The position numbers were made by a program, and so were the translations under genes. From NCBI RefSeq assembly GCF_016862635.1, contig NZ_BONI01000081.1, positions 1 to 41,534 on the forward strand: 41,534 nucleotides of DNA, read 5' to 3'. Positions within the stretch are counted from its first letter, which is position 1. Every line of letters starts with the position of its first letter. The notes under the pieces were generated by a model, which saw only the letters and a program-made list of their open reading frames with translations, did no database searches and had not been told where the DNA came from. The stretch is from Catellatospora coxensis (GTDB taxonomy: Bacteria; Actinomycetota; Actinomycetes; Mycobacteriales; Micromonosporaceae). Positions 1 through 7,449 of this stretch are shown in pieces.

Positions 1-40
1 CCTTCTACATCGCGGAGCGATGTGAAGGTGCCCTTCCTTT
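1..40. repeat. Family A inverted repeat, copy 1 (cut by window start)
   Basis: Bases 18-37 are a right arm ending in GAAGGTGCCCTTCC. Bases 1-12 are the inner part of the left arm, with one extra base; the rest lies before the window. The loop region (CGCGGAGCG) matches that of copy 3 at 10804-10847. The repeat ends 6 bases from the stop codon of the minus-strand glycosyltransferase gene, so it probably forms the hairpin at the 3' end of that transcript. Confidence 0.75.
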
Positions 41-43
41 GGT

Positions 44-850
44 CTAGCGGCGGCGGAGGGCGGCGCCGGCGAGGAGGCGGGCGGCGTACGGGAGGTCGTG
101 GACGAGGTAGCGGCCCGCGAGACGGCCGGGTTCCTGGGCCAGGCGGTGGGCCCATTCGAGGCCGCTGCGCTGCATCCAGATCGGGGCGCGGTGCAGCTCC
201 CCGGCGACGAATCCGATCGCCGCGCCGCAGCCGATGAACCAGGTGAACGGCAGCTCGGCGCGCAGGTCGGAGATGACGCGCTCCTGCTTGGGGAAGCCCA
301 GGCCGACGAAGACGAAGTCGGGTTTGGCCTCGATGACCTCGGTGTACACCTGCGCGCACGTGTCCGGGTCGAGGTCGAAGCCGAACGGCGGCGCGACCTG
401 GCCGGCGATGCGCAGCCCGGGGCACCCGGCGGCGAGCACCGACGCCGCCTTGACCGCGCCGTCGGTGCCGGTCTCGTCGGGGGGCGTGCCGCCGAGCAGG
501 TACACCGAGCGCCCGGCGCGGCCGAGGGCGGCGGACAGGCTCCAGATGAGACCGGATCCGGTCACCCGTTCGGGGAGCGGGGTGCGGGAGAGCTTGCTGG
601 CCCAGACCAGCGGCATGCCGTCGGCGACGACGAGGGTCGCGTCCTCCAGGAAGCCGCGTACCTCGGCGGCGCGCGCACCGCGCCCCGAAGCGAGCCGCAT
701 GATGTCGACGTTCGGGGTGAGGATGCGTCCCCCGTCGCCGCGTTCCAGGGCGGCGATCACTCTTTCGGCGACGGCCTCCTCGGTGACGGCGTCGAACCAG
801 GTGCCGGCGAGGTGGACCTTTCGGCCATAAACAGTCCCCGTAAAAGCCAT
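44..850 (-). CDS. WecG/TagA/CpsF family glycosyltransferase
   Basis: 268 residues from ATG 850. The family (GT26) transfers an N-acetylated amino sugar to a lipid-linked sugar at the inner face of the membrane during wall teichoic acid or exopolysaccharide assembly. Family signatures are present in order: TPNVDI (about 45-50), ADGMPLVW (76-83, with the conserved Asp), GLGFPKQE (183-190), and the C-terminal GLEWAHRL...EPGRL...RYL segment linked to membrane association. The open frame extends to a TTG at 862. ATG 850 is preferred because TATTGT lies 8 bases upstream (859-864 on plus), giving a leaderless transcript, and no ribosome site is seen. It diverges from a sulfotransferase gene, so the locus probably makes a surface polysaccharide. 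Donor and acceptor cannot be told from sequence. Confidence 0.9.
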   Translation of the reverse strand: MAFTGTVYGRKVHLAGTWFDAVTEEAVAERVIAALERGDGGRILTPNVDIMRLASGRGARAAEVRGFLEDATLVVADGMPLVWASKLSRTPLPERVTGSGLIWSLSAALGRAGRSVYLLGGTPPDETGTDGAVKAASVLAAGCPGLRIAGQVAPPFGFDLDPDTCAQVYTEVIEAKPDFVFVGLGFPKQERVISDLRAELPFTWFIGCGAAIGFVAGELHRAPIWMQRSGLEWAHRLAQEPGRLAGRYLVHDLPYAARLLAGAALRRR

Positions 851-858
851 GAATTCAG

Positions 859-864
859 ACAATA
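859..864 (-). promoter_or_regulatory. Probable -10 box (TATTGT) for the WecG/TagA gene
   Basis: On the minus strand TATTGT fits TANNNT and ends 8 bases before ATG 850, the spacing of a leaderless actinobacterial gene. The 89-bp gap to 940 must also hold the plus-strand sulfotransferase promoter. Confidence 0.4.
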
Positions 865-939
865 CAGACCAACAACACTGTTCGGTCGTTATACCGCACG
901 AGGGCGCGTCGCGGACCGTGATGCCGCAGTGGGGGATGT

Positions 940-1902
940 ATGACGACCAGGGTTCTTTTCGTCGGTGGGCTCGGCCGCAGCGGCACGACCCTGATCGAAC
1001 GCGTGCTGGGCGAGCTGCCCGGCGTCTGCGCCCTCGGCGAGATCGTCCACCTCTGGCAGCGCGACCTGCGCGACGACGAGCGCTGCGGCTGCGGCGAGCG
1101 GTTCAGCGGCTGCGACTTCTGGCAGCGCGTCGGCAAGGCCGCGTTCGGCGGCTGGCACCGCGTCGACGTGCACCGCATCCTGGCCCTGCGCGACCTGGTC
1201 GAGCGCACCCGGCACATCCCCCGGCTGGCCGGGCCGAAGCGGCAGGCCCTGGACTTCACCGCCCTGGTCACCGAGTACGCGGACTACTACGCGCGCATCT
1301 ACGCGGCCGCAGCCGAGACCGCCGGGGCCAGCGTGGTGATCGACTCGTCCAAGCACAGCGCGCTGGCGCACTGCCTGCGCTGGTCGGACTCGGTGGACCT
1401 GCGGGTGCTGCACGTGGTGCGCGACGCCCGCGGGGTGGCGTACTCGTGGACCAAGACGGTGGCGCGGCCGGAGACCGACGGCGCCGACGAGATGACCCGG
1501 TATGCCCCGACGCGCAGCGCGCTGCTGTGGAACGCGCACAACGCCGCGTTCGGGCTGCTGCGCCGCCGCGGCGTCGCCGTGCGCCGGGTGCGGTACGAGG
1601 AGTTCCTGGCCCGGCCCCGCAGCAGCGTGCAGCGCATCGCCGCGTTCATGGGGCTGGACCCGTCCGTGATGGACCTGGGCTTCGTCGAGGACGAGTCCGT
1701 CGAGCTGTCGCGCGGCCACAGCGCCGCGGGCAACCCGATGCGGTTCACGGTCGGGCGCATCGAGTTGCGCCGCGACGACGCCTGGCGCCGGCAACTGCCG
1801 CCGCGCCAGCGCGCCCTGGTCGGGGCCGTGTGCGCGCCGCTGCTGCGGGCGTACGGGTACCCGCTGAGCAGTACCGCTGAGATCGTGGGAGCACACCGAT
1901 GA
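940..1902 (+). CDS. PAPS-dependent sulfotransferase family protein
   Basis: 320 residues. It carries the 5'-phosphosulfate-binding loop GGLGRSGTTL (9-18) and a 3'-phosphate-binding region with VIDSSKHS (133-140) and VVRDARGVAYSW (159-170), the two PAPS-contact elements of the Sulfotransfer_1/3 fold. A purine-rich GGGGGA lies 4 bases before the ATG. The stop overlaps the next start (ATGA), so it is translationally coupled to a GT2 glycosyltransferase. Next to that enzyme and a WecG/TagA-type enzyme, sulfation of an exopolysaccharide or glycolipid is the most likely job (inference). Cysteines at 30, 49, 51 and 58 make the N-terminal third unusually Cys-rich for a cytoplasmic protein. The acceptor is unknown. 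Confidence 0.85.
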   Translation: MTTRVLFVGGLGRSGTTLIERVLGELPGVCALGEIVHLWQRDLRDDERCGCGERFSGCDFWQRVGKAAFGGWHRVDVHRILALRDLVERTRHIPRLAGPKRQALDFTALVTEYADYYARIYAAAAETAGASVVIDSSKHSALAHCLRWSDSVDLRVLHVVRDARGVAYSWTKTVARPETDGADEMTRYAPTRSALLWNAHNAAFGLLRRRGVAVRRVRYEEFLARPRSSVQRIAAFMGLDPSVMDLGFVEDESVELSRGHSAAGNPMRFTVGRIELRRDDAWRRQLPPRQRALVGAVCAPLLRAYGYPLSSTAEIVGAHR

Positions 1903-2960
1903 GGGTCAAGGCAAACACCGGCCGGTTCGACGGCACACGCGGGGCCCGTCCCGCCGGCAGCGCCACCACCGCCGGCACCGACGCGCCGGGCAGGCCGTCG
2001 GCCCGGGGCGAGGCGGAGGCGGGCGCGACGCCGGAGAGCCGGCGCGACTGGCCGGCGGTCGGCGTGGTCATTCCCACCCGCAACCGCCCGGAGCTGCTAG
2101 GCAAGGCCCTTGACGCGGTACGCGCCCAGGACTACCCCGGCCCGCTGCGCGTCATCGTGGTCTTCGACCAGGCCGAGCCCGACCCGGAGCTGACCCGCGC
2201 CGACGACCGGCCGGTGCTGGTGCTGGCCAACTGGCGGCAGCCCGGCCTGGCCGGGGCGCGCAACACGGGTATCGCGGCGCTGGACACCGAGCTGGTGGCG
2301 TTCTGCGACGACGACGACCTCTGGCACCCGAGCAAGCTGCGCCGCCAGGTCGGCGCGCTGGTCCGCACGCCGGACGCGGAGTTCGCGACGTGTGCGATCG
2401 AGGTGGAGTTCGAGGGGGTCGCCCACCCGCGGCTGGCCGGCACCGGCTCGGTGACCGTCGAGCACCTGGCCCGCTCCCGGATGTCGATGCTGCACTCGTC
2501 GGGCTTCCTGGCCCGGCGCGAGGCGCTGCTGGAGTCCGGGGTCATCGGCCCGGTCTCCGAGGACGCCCCGGGCAGCCAGAACGAGGACTGGGATCTGCTG
2601 CTGCGGGCCGCCCGGCGGCACCCGATCGTGCACGTCGACGAGCCGCTGGTCCGGGTGCTCTGGGGCCGCAGCAGCTTCTACGCGTACGAGTACTCGACCA
2701 AGATCTCTTCGCTGCGCTGGATGATGGCCCGCCACCCGGAGATCTCCGGCTGCCGCCCCGGCGCGGCCCGGGTGTACGGCCAGCTCGCCTGCTGGTCGGC
2801 CGCGGCCGGGGACCGGCGGCAGGCCTGGCGCTGGACCCGGGAGACCATGCGCAACAACTGGCGCGAGCCGCGGGCCGCGATCGCGCTGGCCGCCCTCACC
2901 GGAGCCGTCAAGGTCGAGACGGTGCTGACCGCGCTGCACCGGCGCGGGCACGGCATCTGA
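1899..2960 (+). CDS. Family 2 (GT-A) glycosyltransferase
   Basis: 353 residues. The GT-A nucleotide-sugar fold begins near residue 53: VVIPTRNRPE (56-65), GLAGARNTGI (116-125) and the acidic metal-binding stretch CDDDDLW (136-142), with a later NEDWDLLLR motif where the family's catalytic acidic pair sits. An N-terminal extension of about 50 Ala/Gly/Arg-rich residues precedes the fold and looks disordered. Its ATG lies inside the last codons of the sulfotransferase gene (4-bp overlap), so the two are probably made together. It likely adds a sugar to a surface polysaccharide or glycolipid that is also sulfated. Donor and acceptor are not predictable. Confidence 0.88.
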   Translation: MRVKANTGRFDGTRGARPAGSATTAGTDAPGRPSARGEAEAGATPESRRDWPAVGVVIPTRNRPELLGKALDAVRAQDYPGPLRVIVVFDQAEPDPELTRADDRPVLVLANWRQPGLAGARNTGIAALDTELVAFCDDDDLWHPSKLRRQVGALVRTPDAEFATCAIEVEFEGVAHPRLAGTGSVTVEHLARSRMSMLHSSGFLARREALLESGVIGPVSEDAPGSQNEDWDLLLRAARRHPIVHVDEPLVRVLWGRSSFYAYEYSTKISSLRWMMARHPEISGCRPGAARVYGQLACWSAAAGDRRQAWRWTRETMRNNWREPRAAIALAALTGAVKVETVLTALHRRGHGI

Positions 2961-3096
2961 ACACGTTCGCACCGTCACACCTGCACCGATCACCACGTTC
3001 CACCGTTGCCCGTGCGCGTCCGCGTACGATACCGTGTTGAACCTTGTTGGATTTCGGTGACTTAGGCCCGCCAGGGCCGGCAGGTGAGGAGACGGG

Positions 3097-3852
3097 ATGC
3101 TCGCCCCGCAACGCCAGCAGGCGATCCTCGCCCAGGTGCGCCGCTCCGGCGGGGTACGCGTGGCCGACCTCGTCGCCGAGCTCGGCGTCTCCGACATGAC
3201 CATCCGCCGCGACCTGGAGGTGCTCGCCGAGCGCGGCCTGGTCGTCAAGGTGCACGGCGGGGCCACCGCGCCCCCGTCCGGCGTCGCCGACGAACCCGGC
3301 TTCGCCGCGAAAGCCGAGCGCCAGCGTACGGAGAAGGCGAAGCTCGCCGAAGCCGCCGCCGCCCACGTGGCCCCCGGCAGCGCCGTCGCGCTGTCCGCGG
3401 GCACCACCACGGTGCGGCTGGCGCAGGCCCTGGTCGAGGTCCCCGGGCTGACCGTGGTCACCAACTCGATCCCGGTCGCCGACGTCTTCTACCGCGCCGG
3501 CCGCCCCGACCAGACCGTGGTGCTCACCGGCGGCACCCGCACCCCCTCCGACGCGCTGGTCGGCCCGATCGCCGTCGCCTCGCTGCGCGACCTGCACGTC
3601 GACCAGCTCTTCCTCGGCGTGCACGGGCTCAGCGTCGAGGCCGGGCTGACCACCCCGAACCTGCTCGAAGCCGAGACGAACCGGGCCCTGATCGCGGCCA
3701 CCCGCCGCCTGGTCGTGCTCGCCGACCACACCAAGTGGGACACACTCGGCATCGCGTCGATCGTCCCGCTCAGCGCCGTCGACCTGCTCATCACCGACGC
3801 CGAGCCGCCGGTCGACGTCAGCGAGCTCACCGTTGTGGAGATCACCCCATGA
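3097..3852 (+). CDS. DeoR/GlpR-family transcriptional regulator
   Basis: 251 residues, the usual length. The N-terminal winged helix-turn-helix (about 5-56) includes the family signature VSDMTIRRDLEVLAERGLV. The C-terminal DeoR sensor domain has the sugar-phosphate-binding landmarks SAGTTT, a GLTTPN segment and a late ADHTKW motif. Family members usually repress sugar catabolism genes and release DNA on binding a phosphorylated sugar. GAGGAG upstream of the ATG is a good ribosome site. Its stop overlaps the galT start (ATGA), which suggests it controls its own operon in response to galactose or a related sugar phosphate (inference from position). The 136-bp gap before it should contain the operon promoter; I could not single out boxes. 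Confidence 0.9.
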   Translation: MLAPQRQQAILAQVRRSGGVRVADLVAELGVSDMTIRRDLEVLAERGLVVKVHGGATAPPSGVADEPGFAAKAERQRTEKAKLAEAAAAHVAPGSAVALSAGTTTVRLAQALVEVPGLTVVTNSIPVADVFYRAGRPDQTVVLTGGTRTPSDALVGPIAVASLRDLHVDQLFLGVHGLSVEAGLTTPNLLEAETNRALIAATRRLVVLADHTKWDTLGIASIVPLSAVDLLITDAEPPVDVSELTVVEITP

Positions 3853-4877
3853 AGCGCACCAGCATCACCATGGCAGACGGCCGCGAACTGATCTACTTCG
3901 ACGAGCACGACGACGCGGTACGCGCCACCGTGGACAAGCGTGAGCTGCCCCCGCCGCCCTCGCCCGCGCAGCTGCGCTTCGACCCGCTCACCGAGGACTG
4001 GGTCGCCGTCGCGGCGCACCGGCAGGCCCGCACCTTCCTGCCGCCCACCGAGGAGTGCCCGCTCTGCCCCACGAGGAGCGCGTTCCTGACCGAGGTGCCC
4101 GCCGACGACTACGACGTGGTGGTGTTCGAGAACCGCTTCCCCTCGTTCTCCGGTGACGCCGGGCGCTGCGAGGTGGTCGTGTTCTCGCCGCAGCACGACT
4201 CGTCGTTCAAGGACCTGCCGGTGTCGCGGGTGCGCACGGTGCTCGGCGCGATGGCCGACCGGACCGCCGAGCTGTCCGCCCAGCCGGGCGTGGAGCAGGT
4301 GTTCTGCTTCGAGAACCGGGGCGTCGAGATCGGCGTGACGCTGCACCACCCGCACGGGCAGATCTACGCGTACCCGTACGTCACCCCGGTCACCCGGCGC
4401 TACCTGGAGGCGGCCCGCAGATTCCGGGACGCGAACGGCGGCAACCTGTACGCCGACCTGCTGGCCCGCGAGCGTGCCGAGGGCGCCCGGGTCGTCGCGT
4501 CGAACGAGCTGTGGACGGCGTTCGTGCCGTACGCGGCCCGCTGGCCGTACGAGATCCACCTCGCCCCGCACCGGCAGGTCCCCGACCTGGCCGCGCTCAC
4601 CGAGGCGGAGCTGGACGCGTGCGCGCCGCTGTGGTCGGAGATCACGCGACGGCTCGACGGGCTGTTCGGCGTGGCCATGCCGTACATCGCGGGCTGGCAC
4701 CAGGCCCCGGTGCACACCGACCGCGACCTCGGCTACCTGCACCTGCGGCTGATCAGCTCCCGGCGCGCGCCGGGCAAGCTGAAGTACCTGGCCGGGTCGG
4801 AGTCGGCGATGGGCGCGTGGGTCAACGACATCGCGCCGGAGCAGGCCGCTGCTGCGCTCAGGGCGGTTTCCCTCTAA
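3849..4877 (+). CDS. galT: Galactose-1-phosphate uridylyltransferase
   Basis: 342 residues from ATG 3849; the frame stays open far upstream but that part overlaps the regulator gene. The enzyme exchanges UMP between UDP-glucose and galactose 1-phosphate in the Leloir pathway. Visible motifs are the zinc ligand pair CPLC (Cys70, Cys73) and the active-site HPHGQ (167-171), with the uridylylated His169 expected from the E. coli enzyme. ENRG sits just before it, and a late GWHQAP...HTD segment fits the C-terminal half. Coupled by a 4-bp overlap to the upstream DeoR-type gene. No galK or galE is present in the window, so the rest of the pathway must be elsewhere. Confidence 0.95.
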   Translation: MKRTSITMADGRELIYFDEHDDAVRATVDKRELPPPPSPAQLRFDPLTEDWVAVAAHRQARTFLPPTEECPLCPTRSAFLTEVPADDYDVVVFENRFPSFSGDAGRCEVVVFSPQHDSSFKDLPVSRVRTVLGAMADRTAELSAQPGVEQVFCFENRGVEIGVTLHHPHGQIYAYPYVTPVTRRYLEAARRFRDANGGNLYADLLARERAEGARVVASNELWTAFVPYAARWPYEIHLAPHRQVPDLAALTEAELDACAPLWSEITRRLDGLFGVAMPYIAGWHQAPVHTDRDLGYLHLRLISSRRAPGKLKYLAGSESAMGAWVNDIAPEQAAAALRAVSL

Positions 4878-4887
4878 GTTCGTACAT

Positions 4888-5850
4888 GTGAACGACGACG
4901 AGGTCCGTCAGGTCGAGGTCGAAGTCGAGCCCGGCGTGCGGCTGCGACTGCGCCACCGCCCCGCGAGCACGGGTCCTGGACCCGTCACGGCGTTCGAACA
5001 CGGCACGCCTGACTCAGGTGGCACGTCGGTCGAGCAGGGCACGGCGCGCCGGGTGGGCGGCTCCGACGCGGTGCCGTTCCTGCTCGTCCACGGGCTGTCG
5101 TCGAACGCCCGGCTGTGGGACGAGGTGGCCGGGGCACTGGCCGCCGCCGGGCATCCGAGCTGGGCGGTGGACCTGCGCGGGCACGGTGAGTCCGACGCTC
5201 CGGAGTCCGGCTACGACACCGGCACCGCCGCCGCCGACCTGGCCGCCCTGATCACCGCGCTCGGCCTGGACCGCCCGGTGGTGGTCGGCCAGTCGTGGGG
5301 CGGCAACGTGGTGGTCCGGCTGGCCGCCAAGCATCCGGAGCTGCCGGGCGCGCTCGGGCTGGTCGACGGCGGCTGGATCGACCTGCACGCCGCCTTCCCC
5401 GATTGGGGGTCGTGCGAGCGCACGCTGCGCCCGCAGGACATCGACGGCCGTCCCGCCGCCACCATGCGGCAGTGGCTGGACTCGGCGCACCCCGACTGGT
5501 CGGAGACGGCCCGCGCGGCGACGCTGGCGAACATGCGGATCAGGCCCGACGGCGCCATGGAACGGCGGCTGACCATCCCGCACCACCTGGAGATCCTGCG
5601 GTCGATGTGGGACGGGCCGCCCGGCCCCGACCTGCCTCTGGTCGCGGTGCCCGCGCTGCTGCTGCCCGCGCTCGGGCCCGACGACGAGCGGGCCGAGCCG
5701 GTCCGCCGCGCCGCAGCGGCACTGCCCGACGCGGACGTGCGCTGGTATCCCGGTGGCGACCACGACCTGCACGCCCAGCACCCGGCCATGGTCGCGGCCG
5801 ACCTGCTCACCCTGGCCGTGCCCGGTGACCGGCGCAAGGAGGCGGCGTGA
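4888..5850 (+). CDS. Alpha/beta hydrolase
   Basis: 320 residues from GTG 4888; the ATG two bases earlier is followed at once by a stop. Alpha/beta-hydrolase landmarks: oxyanion LLVHGLSSN (about 65-73), DLRGHGES (95-102), nucleophile elbow VGQSWGGN with Ser136, and a C-terminal GGDHDLHAQHP carrying the catalytic His. An insert of about 30 residues rich in Gly, Thr and Ser (28-61) separates the first strands and is not part of the core fold. It starts 10 bases after galT and overlaps the next gene by 4 bases (GTGA), so it belongs to the same operon. No strong ribosome site is visible, fitting coupled translation. Substrate unknown. Confidence 0.85.
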   Translation: MNDDEVRQVEVEVEPGVRLRLRHRPASTGPGPVTAFEHGTPDSGGTSVEQGTARRVGGSDAVPFLLVHGLSSNARLWDEVAGALAAAGHPSWAVDLRGHGESDAPESGYDTGTAAADLAALITALGLDRPVVVGQSWGGNVVVRLAAKHPELPGALGLVDGGWIDLHAAFPDWGSCERTLRPQDIDGRPAATMRQWLDSAHPDWSETARAATLANMRIRPDGAMERRLTIPHHLEILRSMWDGPPGPDLPLVAVPALLLPALGPDDERAEPVRRAAAALPDADVRWYPGGDHDLHAQHPAMVAADLLTLAVPGDRRKEAA

Positions 5851-7223
5851 CGAAGCTGCTCGTGATCATGGGGTCCGGCGAGACCACCCCCACCATGATC
5901 AAGCCGCACCGGCAGTTCTTCGCCGCCCTGCGCGACGGAGACCGGGCGGCGCTGCTGGACACGCCGTACGGCTTCCAGCTCAACGCCGACGAGATCAGCG
6001 CGCGGGCCGTCGGCTACTTCGCGCATAGCGTCGGGCGCGCCGTGGACGTCGTCTCCTGGCGCACCACGCCCGCACCCGGCCTCGACCGGGAACGCGCGCT
6101 GGCCGCGCTGCGCGGCGCGAACTGGATCTTCGCGGGGCCGGGTTCGCCGACGTACGCCCTGCGCCAGTGGCGCGACACCGAGCTGCCGTCCCTGCTGGTC
6201 CAGGCCGAGGTGCTCGTCTTCGCCAGCGCCGCCGCGCTCACCCTCGGCTCGCACACCATCCCCGTGTACGAGATCTACAAGGCCGGCGCCGACCCGGCCT
6301 GGGAGGCCGGCCTCAACCTGTTCGAGCAGCTCACCGGCATCCCCGCCGTGGTCATCCCGCACTACGACAACGCCGAGGGCGGCCATCACGACACCCGCTT
6401 CTGCTACCTCGGCGAACCCCGCCTGGCCCGCCTCGAACGCGAACTGCCCGACGACACCGTCATCATCGGCATCGACGAGCACACCGCCCTGGTCTGCGAC
6501 CTCGAAGCCCGCACCGCCACCGTCCTCGGCAACGGCCACCTCACCCTCCGCCACCGCACCCGCACCCGCACCTACCCCACCGGCACCGTCCTCCCCCTCG
6601 AAGAAAGGAAGGGCACCTTCTTATCGCTATTGGTAGAGGAAGGGCACCTTCTTAACGCCGACGGCACGGACGGCCAGGTCGGGGGTGCTGACGGGGACGG
6701 CGTGGCAGGGGGCGGCAGGGCCCGAGGCGGTCCGGGCCGAGGTATCGCGGCCGGCGGCGGCGCGGCCAAAAGCGTCCCGGCCGCGGAGGTCGCCGCTGGG
6801 AGCGGCGCGGCTGGGAGCCGCGCGGCCGGGAGCGGCGCGGCGACGTTGCGCGACGCGGCCGACGAGGCCGAGGCCCGGTTCTCGACCGCGCTGGCCGAGC
6901 GGGACGTGGACGGCTGTGTCGCGGCGGTGCTGGAACTGGAGCAGGCGATCACCGACTGGAGCGCCGACACGCTCACCTCGGACTCCGGCGAGCACGCGCA
7001 CGGACTGCTGCGCGGCATGATCGTGCGGCTCGGCGCGCTCGCCGGCGCCGCGGACCCGACGCCACTGCTCACCCCGCTGGTGGACGCGCTGATCGGCCTC
7101 CGCGAGAAGGCCCGCGAGCAGCGCGACTGGGCCGCTGCCGACCGGGTCCGCGACGCCCTCACCGCCGCGTCGATCGAACTGCGGGACACCCCCGACGGCC
7201 CCGTCTGGCTCCGCACGTCCTGA
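5847..7223 (+). CDS. Peptidase E-like (S51 / type 1 glutamine amidotransferase-like) protein fused to a CysS-like C-terminal domain
   Basis: 458 residues, GTG start overlapping the hydrolase stop. Residues 1-250 resemble the S51/class I amidotransferase-like fold: VIMGSGET near the N-terminus, FAGPGSPTYAL (95-105), and a possible nucleophile segment FASAAALTLG (125-134) where peptidase E has a G-x-S-A-G elbow, so the Ser is kept but the glycines are not. Residues 252-331 are a low-complexity Gly/Ala linker whose DNA carries two direct family A repeats and a 15-bp triplication. Residues 332-458 end in LREKAREQRDWAAADRVRDA...DTPDGPVW, very like the C-terminal helical tail of cysteinyl-tRNA synthetase. 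Function unknown: the catalytic centre looks degenerate and the tail suggests nucleic-acid or tRNA contact (inference). Confidence 0.8.
   Translation: MTKLLVIMGSGETTPTMIKPHRQFFAALRDGDRAALLDTPYGFQLNADEISARAVGYFAHSVGRAVDVVSWRTTPAPGLDRERALAALRGANWIFAGPGSPTYALRQWRDTELPSLLVQAEVLVFASAAALTLGSHTIPVYEIYKAGADPAWEAGLNLFEQLTGIPAVVIPHYDNAEGGHHDTRFCYLGEPRLARLERELPDDTVIIGIDEHTALVCDLEARTATVLGNGHLTLRHRTRTRTYPTGTVLPLEERKGTFLSLLVEEGHLLNADGTDGQVGGADGDGVAGGGRARGGPGRGIAAGGGAAKSVPAAEVAAGSGAAGSRAAGSGAATLRDAADEAEARFSTALAERDVDGCVAAVLELEQAITDWSADTLTSDSGEHAHGLLRGMIVRLGALAGAADPTPLLTPLVDALIGLREKAREQRDWAAADRVRDALTAASIELRDTPDGPVWLRTS
6607..6658 (+). repeat. Family A repeat, copy 2: two direct half-elements inside a coding sequence
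   Basis: AGGAAGGGCACCTTCTTATCG-type units start at 6607 and 6638 (21 bases each, one mismatch between them) and lie in the same orientation 31 bases apart, unlike the inverted pairs elsewhere. They are translated in two different frames (RKGTFLS and EEGHLLN) and keep the host gene open. Confidence 0.85.
6798..6842 (+). repeat. 15-bp tandem triplication in the interdomain linker
   Basis: Three consecutive 15-base units of the form GGGAGCSGCGCGGCN, encoding the AGSGA / AGSRA / AGSGA run of the linker. In-frame length variation here would change only linker length. Confidence 0.8.
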
Positions 7224-7244
7224 CCTCGTCGCCATGGCAGCATT

Positions 7245-7283
7245 CCGGTCAGAACCTGCGGTGGCACCCAAGGTTCCGACCGG
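7245..7283 (+). terminator. Hairpin after the S51-like gene
   Basis: Arms 7245-7257 and 7271-7283 pair over 13 bp with one A-C mismatch and a 13-base loop, 22 bases after the stop. No T tract follows. Confidence 0.55.
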
Positions 7284-7316
7284 AAACGGCGATCACGGTC
7301 CAGCGCGCGGCGCAAA

Positions 7317-7353
7317 AACAGTGCCGACCCGCGGGAGGCGGGTCGGCACTGTT
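7317..7353. terminator. Bidirectional terminator between convergent S51-like gene and icd
   Basis: A perfect 16-bp stem (7317-7332 with 7338-7353) has a 5-base loop. It lies between convergent genes, about 100 bases after the icd stop. As the left arm is preceded by AAAA on plus, the minus-strand transcript reads the stem followed by TTTT, as an icd terminator should. Confidence 0.8.
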
Positions 7354-7449
7354 CGGGAAGGGACTTTCAGGCGGGATTCTTCTGCTGTTTCACCTGGTCA
7401 AACGATCGCAGGCGGGGCAGGAGACGGCTGTGGCCGTACCCGGTGAAAA

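Noticed and set aside
98-943. Long plus-strand open frame opposite the WecG/TagA gene
   Set aside because: GC-rich DNA leaves antisense frames open. The translation is Arg/Gly/Ala/Asp-rich with no motif, while the minus strand has a full family match.
3084-3848. N-terminal extension of galT
   Set aside because: It overlaps the DeoR-type gene completely and is an Arg/Pro-rich shadow. ATG 3849 gives the normal GalT length.
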